Positions 19,860 to 31,279 are shown, counted from the stretch's first letter. The stretch: DNA of 64,000 bases from Arsenophonus sp052174535 (GCA_052174535.1 JBQMRQ010000001.1:1-64000); one strand, 5' to 3'. Program-made: numbers and translations. The notes: generated from the sequence alone by a model not told the origin.

Positions 19860-21200
19860 GGTTGGTCAGAGTACATTCCACTTTGGTTCTTAATGAATTT
19901 TTTCTTCATCCTTAAATTGCACGTTGTTTGCCACTAGAGTTAGCAGAATCAAATCCCTTTAGCTAGTTCTAGATTTTTTGAGTAGACAGGAGTAGCTTTA
20001 ATACCATTGAAAGAATTGTTTTTGCGAACTATAGTACCTTCATGTATCAGCTTCATAAGCTCACCATTAGAAAACCTGATTCAATTCGGATTTGTTATTT
20101 TTATTGATGACCAGTACGATGACGGGAAGGCATAGAATGCTAACTGTTCTTTTCGATCTTTTCCCACAGCTTCTTCATAGCTGCAATACTTTCTAAAACT
20201 CTTTTTAAGAAAGCATTAAAGGCTTTTATTAGCAAGTATCACGACTCTCTCTAGTAGGCAGAACTTCCCGAATCTCATCTTTAATTTTCAGTTAGATGTC
20301 TTTGAAGAGAGAAATCAATTAGATTAGTTATTTTGTCTATTCAACAGAATTTATACTATGCGTCCTGGAATATTTTTGCCATTGCGTTCAAAACCTATGG
20401 CATCATCTCCCATAGCAGATCCTGAAAATACGGTTAATCCAGGTTGTTTCAGGCAATTAAGAAATTTGCCAAGTTTGCTTCTAACTCTTGATGAGCATCT
20501 TCAACCTACAACTAACTCCTTGCGTCCATACATAGTGATATCAATAATGAAGAGCATGTAAAAACAATCATCTCTTCTAATATAGAACGGATATCTCATC
20601 GATCAAGAAATAAATATAGCGCGTATCGCTTAAATCATTCAGTATCATTACCTATATTCTTCAAGTCATTGCTATTTTAATCTCCTGATTAGTGCAGGAA
20701 AAGAGATCATCTTCTTTTTTATCGAGAAACACTTTCAGAATTATGAAAATTACTAATTAAAATGCCTCACAAGTACACAAAATATGATGGCAACTCTTCA
20801 CTTGCTTTTATAGGGTTCAGATAAGGCAGAAATTAGCTATTGAAGGATATTCTGTTGCTGATGGAAAATTTCTAATCTTAGGCGCTTAATCTCAATATCG
20901 TCATACCTGTATCTTCTAGGTTGACTATGTCAATAACCGTTACAAATGACGGCACATGACACGTCGATCTACAAAAAGGCGTTCAGCATGTTGTTACAAC
21001 ATAGATTCGAGCTCCCTCTCAACAGTGGTAACTATCAACTACCTGACATTATTATGAATGAGTTTATATAAGGGACTAGGGTAATATCTGGTTTCGCGGA
21101 TAGTTTATAGGCTAAACTTTTTATAGTATATCATCTCTCTGTTGTTGAAATTATCCATGAAAACAATCAGGAAGGGAATATTGCCACCCATCTTCGAAAC
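19860..21200 (-). mobile_element. IS256-family transposase relic, copy 3
   Basis: Base-level similarity to the relic at 11380-12800 along its length, for example the parts around 'gaattcttcatagctgcaa'-type sequence near 20170 and 11740, with the same minus orientation. It is more decayed than copy 2. The open frame at 20358-20561 on the plus strand is a shadow. It fills the break between the waaC and prmA-accC blocks together with the next relic. Confidence 0.65.
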
Positions 21201-21239
21201 TTCATATATCAAAATTAGTATAACTTTTCTCAGTATTAC

Positions 21240-21870
21240 ATAAGAAGCGTGGAAGTTTTATCTTAATAAAGACAAATAAATATCTATCAAGTGGCCTGAA
21301 CTATATCTACGAAAAATAACATCGTGAAGTTTCCGTTTGACATTTGCAGAAGATATTTCAATCTACGTGAGATAATGAGGCTCATAGTTTTAAACCATTT
21401 ATGCTTTAGCTTAAGTATTTTTCTGCCTAATTTTACGCAAATTAGTACTCGTATCTACATAAACAGTGATTTAGGGCAAATCGAAATAGAACTACTTTTA
21501 GGATTCGCGTGCGGGAGGCGACTCTCTACCAGCAGATCCTAGAAAAAGAGAAAATGTTTTTCGCAAGAAAATGACTATAATTTACTGAGTATGGACAGTA
21601 TCGTCAGCAAACAATGTGGGATATGGCTAAGATATTATTAATATCATCTTGTTTTTGGCATACGGTAAATTCGGATATCCTATCTAACCCTTACCAAAAA
21701 GTAGATACATAATTTTCTCTTCTTTCCTGAAAAGAAGCGCCAATTTTAGGCGTTGTAGTTTTCTGATGATAAAGCTTCATCATCATGATATTTTACCCTA
21801 AATTTATATTCTTCAGTAATCATCATCTTACCATAAATATAGCTATACAACTAAGGCCTATATAATGAAT
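21240..21870 (-). mobile_element. IS481-family transposase relic, copy 4 (5' half)
   Basis: Matches the 5' half of the copies at 15.9-16.4 and 38.2-38.8 kb, including 'ttagcgttgtagtttt..' type sequence near 21745 and the stretch before the 'VDVKYL' block at about 21340. The 3' half is missing and the relic ends against the IS256 relic. The plus-strand frame at 21324-21542 is a shadow. Confidence 0.6.
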
Positions 21871-22570
21871 ATCTTGAACTAAACAATTAATTTATATGGC
21901 TCGCGCCATTTCATCTAGATCACATTACCTATAACTTTGTACAGAACGAATATCTAATCTATCACTATGAATCATTCTATCTAGGTTTATCTATCTTCTA
22001 GATATAACTAGATATGAGGATTGGAAATAGAATTTTAATAATTATTAAATAATCACTCATTTAGTAATTCAATGATTAAAGAAGTCTATAGATGACAGAC
22101 CAACACCCGCACCCATTGGTGCTATAATTAGGCGATTTTAAAACTTAATAACCATAGATAAAAAAAGACCATCTTATGTAACTTATAAGATAATTTATTT
22201 TATGTTTTTATGAGATATAAAAAGATAAATTTTAAATAAAAATGATATTTATTTGAAATATTTTTATTCTTATTTTCAAAAAAATTTTATTTAATTAAAA
22301 TTAATGAATTTTCATTCATTTTCAAATTTTATTTTTATATATAAAAATTCTTTATTAGGTTAAATAACCTATCTTGATAGTGTCAAAATTAATTTTGATA
22401 ACTATTTTATTATGGTTAATAGAAATATTTTTATATAAACATATAAATTTCAATTTATAATAGTTATTATTTTATAATCTTTTAATAAAGATTATTTGCA
22501 TAATTTTTATTATTAGAATTAGCGTATGTATTACGCTAATCCTGCTTAAGTTAAATCCGATTTTTTATTT
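21871..22570. other. Very A+T-rich stretch without recognisable gene
   Basis: About 700 bases with A+T runs, especially from 22200 to 22500. By gene order dusB and fis would follow prmA here in relatives, but I could not read either in the translations. It may be fully eroded dusB. Confidence 0.3.
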
Positions 22571-22579
22571 CAATTATTA

Positions 22580-23465
22580 ACATAATCCTTCTTTTATATT
22601 ATTAGCTCAATGTTTATCTATTATTAACAGATAATTATAACTGATTTTTCCTGATTAGCTAATATTCTAGAAAGTTTAAATAAATCATTTTATTTCATAA
22701 TTCTAAATAGCACAAGCTAATTCATGTAATGAAGCTCAACTAAGATACTAAATAATAATTCACCTTTAGATTTTCAGGTTGACATTTAGCCAAATAAAAA
22801 ACTAATTTATCAGCAACATTATTTTACTTGCCGTTCTTTTAACCAGACAGACCCCACAATAAGCTTAAATCTCGATATCAATGCTAATAAACTTTCTTTA
22901 TACATAACTTAAATTCAAGAAATAGGCAGCATTCACTAAGCTATAATTAAAATCGATAACTGTTTTATTTTTTAAATTTAAGCTATCTAGCCACACTAAA
23001 CATAGTGATATAATAGGGGGTACTAGCGTTGGCGCCCAGTATCAAACACTAAGCTAAGATTTAAAATAAATTAACTATATTGAGATCAGGTGTATCATGC
23101 TAGCTAGGGGAAATCTATAATTCATGCAAAATATATGAGATGAAATTATCTATCTATTCACGTTACTAATCTTTATCTTCTATTTGTTTAATTTTACACA
23201 TAAATTTTTATAGAGTAAGGAATGATTTTCAAATTGACTAATAACCTTCTCAATATCGCTTTTAGCATCAAATAAATTTAATAATATCTGCTGTATCCTC
23301 ACCAAAGACAAATTCCACAGTAGAGATTTTAAAAAAGCATTGTCATAACTATCTAAAAGATAAGGAAAAACACCATCTCTCTATATTCCCTATTAATATA
23401 TCACTTAAAGATAAAAGCAGCCTGATCAGCTGCTAAAATTTAAACATATTTGTATCCATAGCCAT
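22580..23465 (-). pseudogene. prmA: prmA (ribosomal protein L11 methyltransferase) pseudogene
   Basis: Minus-strand translation with shifting frames gives 'LFDAKSDIEKVISQFENHSL' near 23220-23300 (family [20 protein letters not shown]), 'QIEDKD' just after, then 'TSLCLVWLDSLNLKNKTVID' and 'F' near 22960-23020 (family [22 protein letters not shown]), and 'ISIDIEI' near 22880. The AdoMet-binding glycine motif after 'VIDF' is gone ('NYSLVNAAYF'). It lies next to panF as in E. coli (panF-prmA). L11 trimethylation is not essential in E. coli, which fits its loss. Confidence 0.85.
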
Positions 23466-23559
23466 AAATATTTTTAAAATCTTTAATTATTAGCTTATTT
23501 TTATCGATGTAGATAATAATTTTTCTCACCAACAAGATTACTTATTAAAAAAATAAGCA

Positions 23560-24960
23560 ATCTCAATAATATTGTGAGGGGGTTGGGATCCCCTATAGGA
23601 TAAAATTTAAAATTTTAACATCAAAGACGAAAAATAATGTGTAAGAGATAGCACTGAAATTCATCGAACTTAATAAATTAAAATGATTTGATTTTTGGCA
23701 TTAAAATCAGAGTGTTAATTAGCAATTTTAGTTTGTAATTCACCAAAATACAATAATTTTAACTAAATAATCATTTGAAGTGATTGCTAAACGACTTATA
23801 ACAATAAAATACTAAAAATAAGAGTAAAAGCATACTTGAGATTTAGATTAATTTTTTAATTTTTTATTTTTATCTCTTTTGGTGTAATATTTATATATAG
23901 ATTTTTTATAATAATTACTGAAGATTGAATTAATCGTAAATTAATTATTAAAATAATAACAGCCATTAAATCAGCTAAAAAACTTCTACTGTGAAGAGAG
24001 ATAAAACTGTAATCATTAATGTTATGATCATCTGATATGATATCGTTAAATTCAGTAAAAATAGCCCGACCTAATACACCTATTAAATACATTTTAAGTA
24101 TTAAAATAATCATTATAATTCTTCTGATAATAATCCAACGGTGCATCGCTTGGCTATCTTTAACTTTAATAAGAAATATAGTAGGCAGCAGTATGTGGTA
24201 AGCTAATAATAAAAAAATAAACCAATTCTCAGAAGGAAACCATAAATGACATTCTAAATTATTATTGAAGCCTTCTGGCATAATTAATTTTAGATCAATT
24301 GATTTTAATGTCTTAATTGCTGTTGCAACGCTTCCTTTCCCTACATCTTGTGAATAGTTGGAACCAACAGAATAATGGTTCCAATAACTTAAACAAAACC
24401 TTGCAAAGTGTTATTAAAGACACTAGCCCTAAAAAACCATCAAATGCAGTGTAAAGAGCAATAGTGATACAAAATATTAATAACCATATTCATATGGGGA
24501 TGTTTGTTGAAGCTTCTAGTAAAAAAGCTTCACCAATAAATTGAACTATCATAATACCAACTAAAGAAAACAGACGAGCAAACAATACTAGCAATCCATA
24601 CCAATAAATAAGTTTGAAACAAGCTATAACATGTTATTAAGTGTCACCATATTATGGAGTAATGGCTGCTAGGATGGTAAATTTTTACCTAATACGCCAA
24701 TAGATAGGCAAATAGTTTACACCTGAATTAAGACAAATTAGCAACCCAGTCCTAGTCCATATATAGTTGTGCACTAGGAACTATCTATGAAAACTAGTCC
24801 TGATATAGGGCTACAGTGCTTGTTATCGCCAAAACAAGCCTACTTTTTCTAAAGTAGAAATTATCCAGAAAATATTTTATTCATGCAAAATTTACTTTTA
24901 AACATCAATAATAAGCATAAATAGATAATAAATAAACTAGTAAGTAACTAAGAGAATTTC
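23560..24960 (-). pseudogene. panF: panF (sodium/pantothenate symporter) pseudogene
   Basis: The longest surviving frame, 23856-24281, encodes 'VKDSQAMHRWIIIRRIIMII' and 'LIQSSVIIIKNLYINITPKE', matching PanF 'YKDSKAVHRGIIIGTIV' and 'LLQSSATIIKDLYLNIRPDQ'. Upstream in other frames: 'AIKTLKSIDLKLIMPEGF', 'LLIFCITIALYTAFDGF', 'VGIMIVQFIGEAFLLEA' and 'YIWTRTGLLI'. About 1.4 kb of an expected 1.45 kb can be traced. PanF is a 12-helix symporter importing pantothenate; loss means no uptake by this route. The open frame could be mistaken for a novel membrane protein but is only a fragment. Confidence 0.88.
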
Positions 24961-24974
24961 AATTTTCATCTATA

Positions 24975-25235
24975 TCTTCTAATAATATTATTTAAAATAT
25001 TTAATTATTAAGATATAAAATAAAATAAAAATCATAAGTAAGTATAAATATGAAAATTCATTCCATAATGGAATCTCTGTTATTTACATCTTTCAGTTAA
25101 GATATAAACAGTGATAATCCAACTATATACTATATAAATAAGCAAGAGCAAGAAAAACCAATCAATAAGCTTTTTATTGAATTAAAGAAAAAATTTGTTC
25201 CTTGACTCTCCTAGTAATAAAAGCTTAATCTGAGA
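24975..25235 (-). pseudogene. yhdT: yhdT (small membrane protein) pseudogene
   Basis: Between accC and the panF pseudogene, exactly where yhdT lies in E. coli. The minus-strand translation gives 'LALAYLYSI.LDYHCLYLN' and 'ITEIPLWNEFSYLYLLMIFI' against YhdT 'LTLLYLAVWLVAAYLSG' and 'TGFPRWFEMACILTPLLFIG'. Stops interrupt it. YhdT has no well-defined function. Confidence 0.65.
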
Positions 25236-25327
25236 GATTGTATCTTAATTTAAAAAATATCTTCAGAAGATTATTAAAAACAAAGGTACTTCTCATTCTC
25301 TATTATAAAGAATGTAAATAGAAAAGT

Positions 25328-26674
25328 TTATTCTTGTAAGCCAAGCTTTTGTTCTAAGTAATGAATATTGATGCCACCTTTTAAAAAGGTGCTATCATCC
25401 ATAATTTTTTGTTGTAATTTTATATTAGTTTTAATACCATCAATAATTAATTCAGATAAGGCATTCTTCATTCGAAGGATAGCAATTTCTCGAGTTTCAC
25501 CATAAGTAATCAGCTTACCAATCATAGAATCATAGTAAGGTGGAACAGTGTAGCCTGCATAAATGTGTGATTCCCACCGTATTCCAAAACCACCAGGAAT
25601 ATGAAGGCGAGTAATCTTACCCGGACTTGGTAAAAAGGTATTTGTATCTTCCGCATTAATTCGGCATTCTATTGCATGCCAATGAATTTTAATATCTTTT
25701 TGTTTAATGGATAAGGGTAAACCGGATGCAATCCTTAACTGTTCTTTTATTAGATCAACCCCAGTGATCATTTCAGTTACAGGATGCTCAACTTGAATAC
25801 GAGTATTCATTTCAATAAAGTAAAATTCACCATTTTCATAAAGGAACTCAAAGGTTCCGGCACTACGATAATTAATATCAAGAGAAGTTTTTACGCAGCG
25901 TTCACCAATATTTTTACGTATATCAACTTTTATACCTAGTGCAGGCGCTTCTTCAACCACTTTTTGATGACGACGTTGTATTGAGCAATCACGTTCAGCC
26001 AAATAAATCGCATTACCTTGACCATCAGCAAGTACTTGAATCTCAATATGTCGCGGATTCTCCAAGAACTTTTCCATATAAACGATACTATTATTAAAAG
26101 CAGCTTTTGCTTCGATGGAAGTAAGTATAATAGCCTGTTCTAAATCACTTTCATTACGAACAACCCGCATACCGCGACCACCACCGCCACTGGATGCTTT
26201 AATAATAACCGGGTAGCCAATTTGATTAGCAATTATTTTATTAATTTTGATGTCCACTCCTAAAGGCCCATCTGAACCAGGAATACAAGAAATACAGGCC
26301 TTCTTCATAGCTTCAATGGCTAAAATTTTATCACTCATGAGTCGAATAGTTTCTGGTTTAGGACCAATAAATATAAAACCAGAACGCTCTACTTTTTCAG
26401 CGAAGTCAGCATTCTCAGAAAGAAAACCATAACCAGGATGAATAGCTTCTGCAGCAGTAATTTCTGCTGCCGAAATGATTGCTGGAATATTAAGATAGCT
26501 TTCAGCTAAAACGGCAGACCCAATACAAACAGTTTCATCAGCAAGTAATACATGTTTTAAGTCACGATCAGCGATAGAATGCACGGCGACGGTTTTTATT
26601 TTTAGTTCTTTACAGGCACGTAAAATGCGTAAAGCAATTTCGCCACGGTTGGCGATAACAATTTTTTTAAGCAT
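25328..26674 (-). CDS. accC: Acetyl-CoA carboxylase, biotin carboxylase subunit
   Basis: Carboxylates the biotin carried by AccB using ATP and bicarbonate, the first half-reaction of malonyl-CoA synthesis. It is an ATP-grasp enzyme of 448 residues (E. coli 449). The glycine loop 'GGGGRGM' is at 163-169, K116 and K159 are in place, and 'EMNTRIQVEHPVTE' carries the metal and bicarbonate residues. It starts 11 bases after accB's stop, the usual accBC operon. It is intact although everything downstream in the operon (yhdT, panF, prmA) is dead. Confidence 0.98.
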   Translation of the reverse strand: MLKKIVIANRGEIALRILRACKELKIKTVAVHSIADRDLKHVLLADETVCIGSAVLAESYLNIPAIISAAEITAAEAIHPGYGFLSENADFAEKVERSGFIFIGPKPETIRLMSDKILAIEAMKKACISCIPGSDGPLGVDIKINKIIANQIGYPVIIKASSGGGGRGMRVVRNESDLEQAIILTSIEAKAAFNNSIVYMEKFLENPRHIEIQVLADGQGNAIYLAERDCSIQRRHQKVVEEAPALGIKVDIRKNIGERCVKTSLDINYRSAGTFEFLYENGEFYFIEMNTRIQVEHPVTEMITGVDLIKEQLRIASGLPLSIKQKDIKIHWHAIECRINAEDTNTFLPSPGKITRLHIPGGFGIRWESHIYAGYTVPPYYDSMIGKLITYGETREIAILRMKNALSELIIDGIKTNIKLQQKIMDDSTFLKGGINIHYLEQKLGLQE

Positions 26675-26685
26675 AAGATGCCTCG

Positions 26686-27156
26686 TTATTCAATAATAAC
26701 CAATGGCTCGTCAAATTCAACTGCTTCTCCATTTTTCAGCAGGATTGTTTTAACTATACCCGCTTTATCTGCTTTAATCTGATTCATCATTTTCATCGCT
26801 TCAATAATACATAGAGTATCCCCTATCTTAACTGTTTGGCCTACTTCAACAAATGGTTTTGCTTCTGGACTTATCCCTCGATAAAAGGTACCTACCATTG
26901 ATGAACGAACAGTATAAGCAGTAATTTCTAGTTTTTTCTCATTTACTGTTTCAGGTAAAACTTGAGAAGGTGCTATGGCGTTTGCTAAAGCGGGTTGATG
27001 AGAAGTTGATGTTGTCATATACTCCTGTATAGTTGGTAAATTTTGTACGATTGCACGACTTATTCGCACTGATTCTTCACCTTCCAAAATTTCTAGTTCA
27101 GAAATCTTAGATTCTTCAACAAGCTCAATCAATTTTTTAATTTTACGAATATCCAT
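26686..27156 (-). CDS. accB: Acetyl-CoA carboxylase biotin carboxyl carrier protein
   Basis: Carries the biotin between AccC and the carboxyltransferase. All 156 residues are present, as in E. coli. The biotinylation motif 'EAMKMMNQI' puts the modified lysine at 122; the 'thumb' and the flexible linker of about 45-75 are recognisable. It lies 18 bases downstream of aroQ. A biotin protein ligase and accA/accD must lie elsewhere in the genome. Confidence 0.98.
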   Translation of the reverse strand: MDIRKIKKLIELVEESKISELEILEGEESVRISRAIVQNLPTIQEYMTTSTSHQPALANAIAPSQVLPETVNEKKLEITAYTVRSSMVGTFYRGISPEAKPFVEVGQTVKIGDTLCIIEAMKMMNQIKADKAGIVKTILLKNGEAVEFDEPLVIIE

Positions 27157-27174
27157 AAAGTTAATTCCGTATTT

Positions 27175-27672
27175 TTATTCTTTATATTTATTAAAATGGG
27201 GTTCATTAATGGTTGCTAATTCTTCAATTCTTAATAAGAATTTAACCGCAGACTCTAATGCAAAAATATAACCATCATAATGGAAACCACAGATGACCCC
27301 GTTTGCTATATCAGAGATATAGGAATGACGTCTAAATGATTCACGTGCATAAATATTAGTAATATGAATTTCATAAAAAGGAGTGTCTATGCTTAATATA
27401 GCATCTCGTAATGCTACACTAGTATGCGTTAATGCTGCCGGGTTAATCAATATAAAGTCAATTTTTCTTTGAACTTTATGGATTTCATTAATAAGCTCAT
27501 GTTCTGCATTAGATTGAAAATGACTTAATTTAACTCCTAATTGTTTTGCTTTTTGGCTTGTTTTATTAACAATATCCTGAAGTGTAAAAACGCCATAGAA
27601 TGCCGTCTCTCTTGTTCCAAGCATATTTAAATTTGGACCATTTAGCAGCAAAATATGGAAATTTTTTTCCAT
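27175..27672 (-). CDS. aroQ: 3-Dehydroquinate dehydratase, type II
   Basis: Third step of the shikimate pathway: dehydrates 3-dehydroquinate. This is the type II dodecameric enzyme, not the aroD type of E. coli. Active-site residues R21 and Y26 ('GTRETAFYG'), H83 ('LTHTSVALRD'), H103 ('EIHITN') and R114 ('SFRRHS') are present. The 165 residues exceed the usual 145-150 because of a charged tail after about residue 150. aroQ-accB-accC adjacency is typical of Yersinia, Serratia and Pseudomonas. Retention suggests that aromatic amino-acid or folate precursors are still made. Confidence 0.96.
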   Translation of the reverse strand: MEKNFHILLLNGPNLNMLGTRETAFYGVFTLQDIVNKTSQKAKQLGVKLSHFQSNAEHELINEIHKVQRKIDFILINPAALTHTSVALRDAILSIDTPFYEIHITNIYARESFRRHSYISDIANGVICGFHYDGYIFALESAVKFLLRIEELATINEPHFNKYKE

Positions 27673-28400
27673 TTTGCAGATATCCCCCCGATTGATAAAT
27701 CAGTTATCATAACTTGATGCTACTAAGTTGTCATCTTTTTCTTAATAAAGATGTTTATTTTAATAACAAATGGGAAATTATAAACATTTCATCGCAATTA
27801 GCAGTAAAATTATCTAAAATTTTAAAAACTTATATATTTTACCAGTGATGGGAGGAAATCTTCTTAGCTGGTTATTTGGTTATTAATTAATTTATCGGCA
27901 TAATAAATTATTTTTTAATGGGATACCTGTCTTTTGCTTAATTGATAAAAACTGCTAAATAAATTAGCTAGTGTTGTTATATCTCTGAGCGTTTTATTAT
28001 GATAAAACTCATAGAGTTAATTCTTATAGTTGTATCTTATGCAGATATAAGAGATCACTATTGCCAACAACATAATATCAGTGCCTATAACTAAATACTG
28101 CTACTGTAGCTGAATAGCATATTTGTGAAATAATAGTTACTATTATAGTACCTCAAACAGTATCTATAAGTTCCTGTCTACTAATGCCTTTTAGAGGGTG
28201 AGATATTTAATAAATTCTTTACCTAACAAGTAGTGCTTGTTTATGGCAAACCACCTCCTCACTATGGTGAGAGCAGAGCAGCTAAGCTGCTTTTTGTATA
28301 TTTATGATCTAAATACTGTTTTTACTCTTCGATATGTTAATTTTCAGGAATCCAGCCAGATAGCTCGGAATAAATCTCCTAGAAAGCGAAATTGAGTAAA
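27673..28400. other. Decayed region upstream of aroQ
   Basis: No gene recognised. The first 100 bases should contain the aroQ-accBC promoter. From about 28250 the DNA is less A+T-rich and parts (around 28290-28330, 'tatgatctaaatac') resemble 53.80 kb, so the IS91-type material may start here. Confidence 0.3.
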
Positions 28401-28559
28401 TCAGGAAGATAACACACGATTTCACATGTTACACCACCAGCTGTTTATCTAAAACGCTTTTATCTCCCTCATAAAATTAATAATGACAGACTGACTGAAT
28501 TTTTATAATACTCAAAATAAAGTGTCCAATAATTGCATCCGGACTCTCGATTCTCAATT

Positions 28560-29250
28560 TTTCTAGACATATAAGTATTATCGCTTATAGTCACTATTAT
28601 TCGGGGCTTTGATCAATAACCCAGATCCAAGTTAATAACTCTAGATACGACTGGATTGATGGGAATAACTAAAGTATGCTTTCCAATAAATTTATTACTT
28701 ATAGAGAGGAGAGATATAGATTATTCTAGTATTCTTTACTCCTAGAATAAACAGAATGATGACTAGGCAGATAGCTCTTATAATAAATGCGGACAGAATG
28801 ACAATATCTTTTTCTCTAGAAAAAGATACAAAAGTAATTTACTAGATATATATTCTCTTAAATCAACTGACTGGTTTTTAGCATTAATAACAATTGGGAT
28901 AAATTTTTAAAAACATGGCAAAAGCGTAAACTTACGAATGCGTCTATATCTGTCAAGCGACTGCTTGACTGCAGTACTTTGTGTCATGTAGTTTATATGC
29001 TCCAGATATTAACTGCACCTTTCCTGAATATTTACATCGTTATTTTTGCATATCTGTAAGAAAAATCCTATAGCTCATGTGACTTTAAAAGCTATCGAGC
29101 AGTAAATTAGCGCAATAAATTTATATTTACTCAATTGAAACTGACAACACATTACACTTTCATTACACCTCATCTTCTATAGCCTTTTTTAAAAATAATT
29201 GACTTTTTAGATAATCAATCCTCTATTTTGCGTCCCCTAGCAAGCTATGC
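28560..29250 (+). repeat. Unidentified repeat linked to IS91 relics, copy 2
   Basis: Counterpart of 14450-15000 on the opposite strand: both have 'gattgatgggaataact'-like and 'cttgactgcagtact'-like runs in the same order. It lies upstream of the IS91 tnpA remnant at 29.65-30.28 kb in the same direction, so it is probably the 5' half of that element. Translation shows only broken frames with no family I can name. Confidence 0.45.
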
Positions 29251-29271
29251 TGTAGTTGGTACACAAAATAA

Positions 29272-29648
29272 GGCATTAAAAAATTGCTATTTTGTTATGC
29301 CTTGCATACTTATGCTTAACAACTCAATCAACATCGCCATGTTTATATCTCGCCAGATTTGCGTTCGCTTGTTTTTTTGAAGAACATATCACCTCATTAC
29401 AGGATGTTTAATGTTCAGACTGATATGAGTGACGGAGATATAAACATGGCGATGTTGATTGAGTTGTTAAGCATAAGTATGCAAGGCATAACAAAATAGC
29501 AATTTTTTAATGCCTTGCATACTTATGCTTAACAACTCAATCAACATCGCCATGTTTATATCTCCGTCACTCATATCAGTCTGAACATTAAACATCCTGT
29601 AATGAGGTGATATGTTCTTCAAAAAAAACAAGCGAACGCAAATCTGGC
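29272..29648. repeat. Nested long inverted repeats (overlapping palindromes)
   Basis: Order of blocks: L' (29272-29301), A (29302-29351), b (29352-29434), A' (29435-29484), L (29485-29514), A again (29515-29564), b' (29565-29648), where primes are reverse complements. Thus 29352-29648 is a palindrome with arms of about 133 bases and a 30-base loop, and 29272-29514 is another with 80-base arms around b. The arms are identical as far as I can read except for one base in a T/A run (7 versus 8). The block just upstream of the tnpA remnant (A-b') corresponds to the 5' region of other IS91 relics, for example 62160-62290. The 64-codon frame at 29467-29661 is a product of the repeat. Confidence 0.9.
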
Positions 29649-30275
29649 GAGATATTATCATCCGACTGGTGCATTTACAGGGATGATCTAATAAATCCTA
29701 GATTTCCTACTCTTTAGCATATCTAATCCAAGAAGATATAACAGGGTACCCTAAAGCTACAGTACAGATATTACTAGAAAGTGTACTTTGCTAAAAAGAC
29801 GAAAATGGTATAGCATAGCGTAAAATACCTATAGCCATACACCTTAAATGAGCTAAGTATCCATATCAAAATTCAGGATTACCGAATAAGAATAAAAAGA
29901 GGTGTTGTACACCATTATTATAACCATCAGACCAAATAATATCGGCAGCAAACCCTGAAGCAAGAAAAGATGATTTAGTGCTATATTAAAACTGTATTCC
30001 GGTAAGGAATTTTAAGATCCTGCGTTATTATAGTTTCTTGTTGAATCGTAAACAAGGTACAGCATTACCGAAGTTGCAAAGATGCTTAAGATGATTGGCT
30101 TTCAAAAACAGGGAAAATTTAGATTCTCCGTTCTAATAAAAGATTTCTGCGCATAGATTTATACAAATGCATTCTATGCATGGCGACAGACTATTTTTTA
30201 TCAACACTTAACCTCTTAAGACAGGCAACAGAATTATTAGCAAAAAGAATTCATAAAATAGAAAAACAATAGTTA
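29649..30275 (+). mobile_element. IS91-family transposase relic, copy 2
   Basis: Plus-strand translation gives 'IIVSC.IVNKVQHYRSCKDA' in one frame and 'KRFLRIDLYKCILCMATDYF' and 'RQATELLAKRIHKIE' in another, matching the C-terminal end of IS91 TnpA (LSNRKRGTLLPKV.EALE, KGFLRTDPYKCILCG.RLRF, HATELLSERLH). It is opposite in direction to the other three IS91 relics. Frameshifts show it is inactive. Confidence 0.75.
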
Positions 30276-31275
30276 TTAAGCTAATACTTAGCTTAATCTT
30301 TCTAAGATTAGTGCATTAAGTCAAAGAATAGAGACTTCAATAAAATATTAACTTATAATAAATTCATAATAAACCGATTCCATCCAATTTTAAGAATAAG
30401 AGATAGAACTTCTCTTTTCTCTTAAAAAGAGATCAAAGTCCTAAACATCAAGTATCTTTAAATAATCGATATTACTACTTCTAGCAGTTACTGCTATGAC
30501 GGAATAAATAAGTTTATAAAAGTTGTATTGCGGTACTACACCTACACTTTTTAGAACCTTCTCATAAAATTGTTATCTTCATCAATTGGTTACTTTGTTT
30601 TATTCTAAAATCATTATTATTATACAGAGCATAGCTATAAATCAGGGGATTAGATTATCGTTGTTTAACGCATCTTCATTTTATCAAAAATAACTGTTAA
30701 CCATTTATCTAGTACTCACGCTTATTTTGCTTAATCCTCTCAATAGTTTTCATCAACACTCCACCACAACCGGTTAATAAACCTTATTATCCGACTTTAA
30801 ATTTTATATCTATATAAAAACTTAATGATACTTCAAAATCGATTATTGTTACATCATCAAGAACTGGCGAGTAATTTTTACCGATAATAGCTAAACTATC
30901 TTTTTTATAGTTTAGTTTTAAACAATAAATATCTACGGTAAGGTCTTCATAGGAAGAAAATATATCATAGATGAATTTTATACTTGCTTTTAATACTTAA
31001 TTTTCTTGTGCTAAAATAATAGCAAAATAACAAACCATTCATAATTTATTGCCTTTAATTTGCATAACAATGGTTAATAAAATTATTTTTTGTTTTTTTA
31101 GGACATAAGAACTCAATAATAAATAAATTGTAATATATTTACTAACGGTAGAGTAGTATAATTACTAATCAAAATATCAATTTATTTTAAAAAAATTTTA
31201 TAAAAATGTACAGTATACTACTGATTATATTTAAATTATTTTTAATATTACTTATTTCATCACGGATTATTATGT
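30276..31275. other. Unidentified decayed DNA before an IS481 relic
   Basis: One kilobase without an intact gene. By ancestral order csrD (or genes between aroQ and mreB) could have stood here. The minus strand at about 30760-31010 reads as a fairly protein-like stretch ('LAIIGKNYSPVLDDVTIIDF' then 'FKVG'), which I cannot assign to any family. I could not read csrD on the plus strand. Confidence 0.3.
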
Positions 31276-31279
31276 AGAC

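Noticed and set aside
23856..24281. 141-residue membrane protein as a novel gene
   Set aside because: It matches an internal part of PanF, with the flanking PanF sequence readable in other frames; it is a pseudogene fragment.
29467..29661. 64-codon open frame
   Set aside because: It lies wholly inside the inverted repeats and has no family resemblance.
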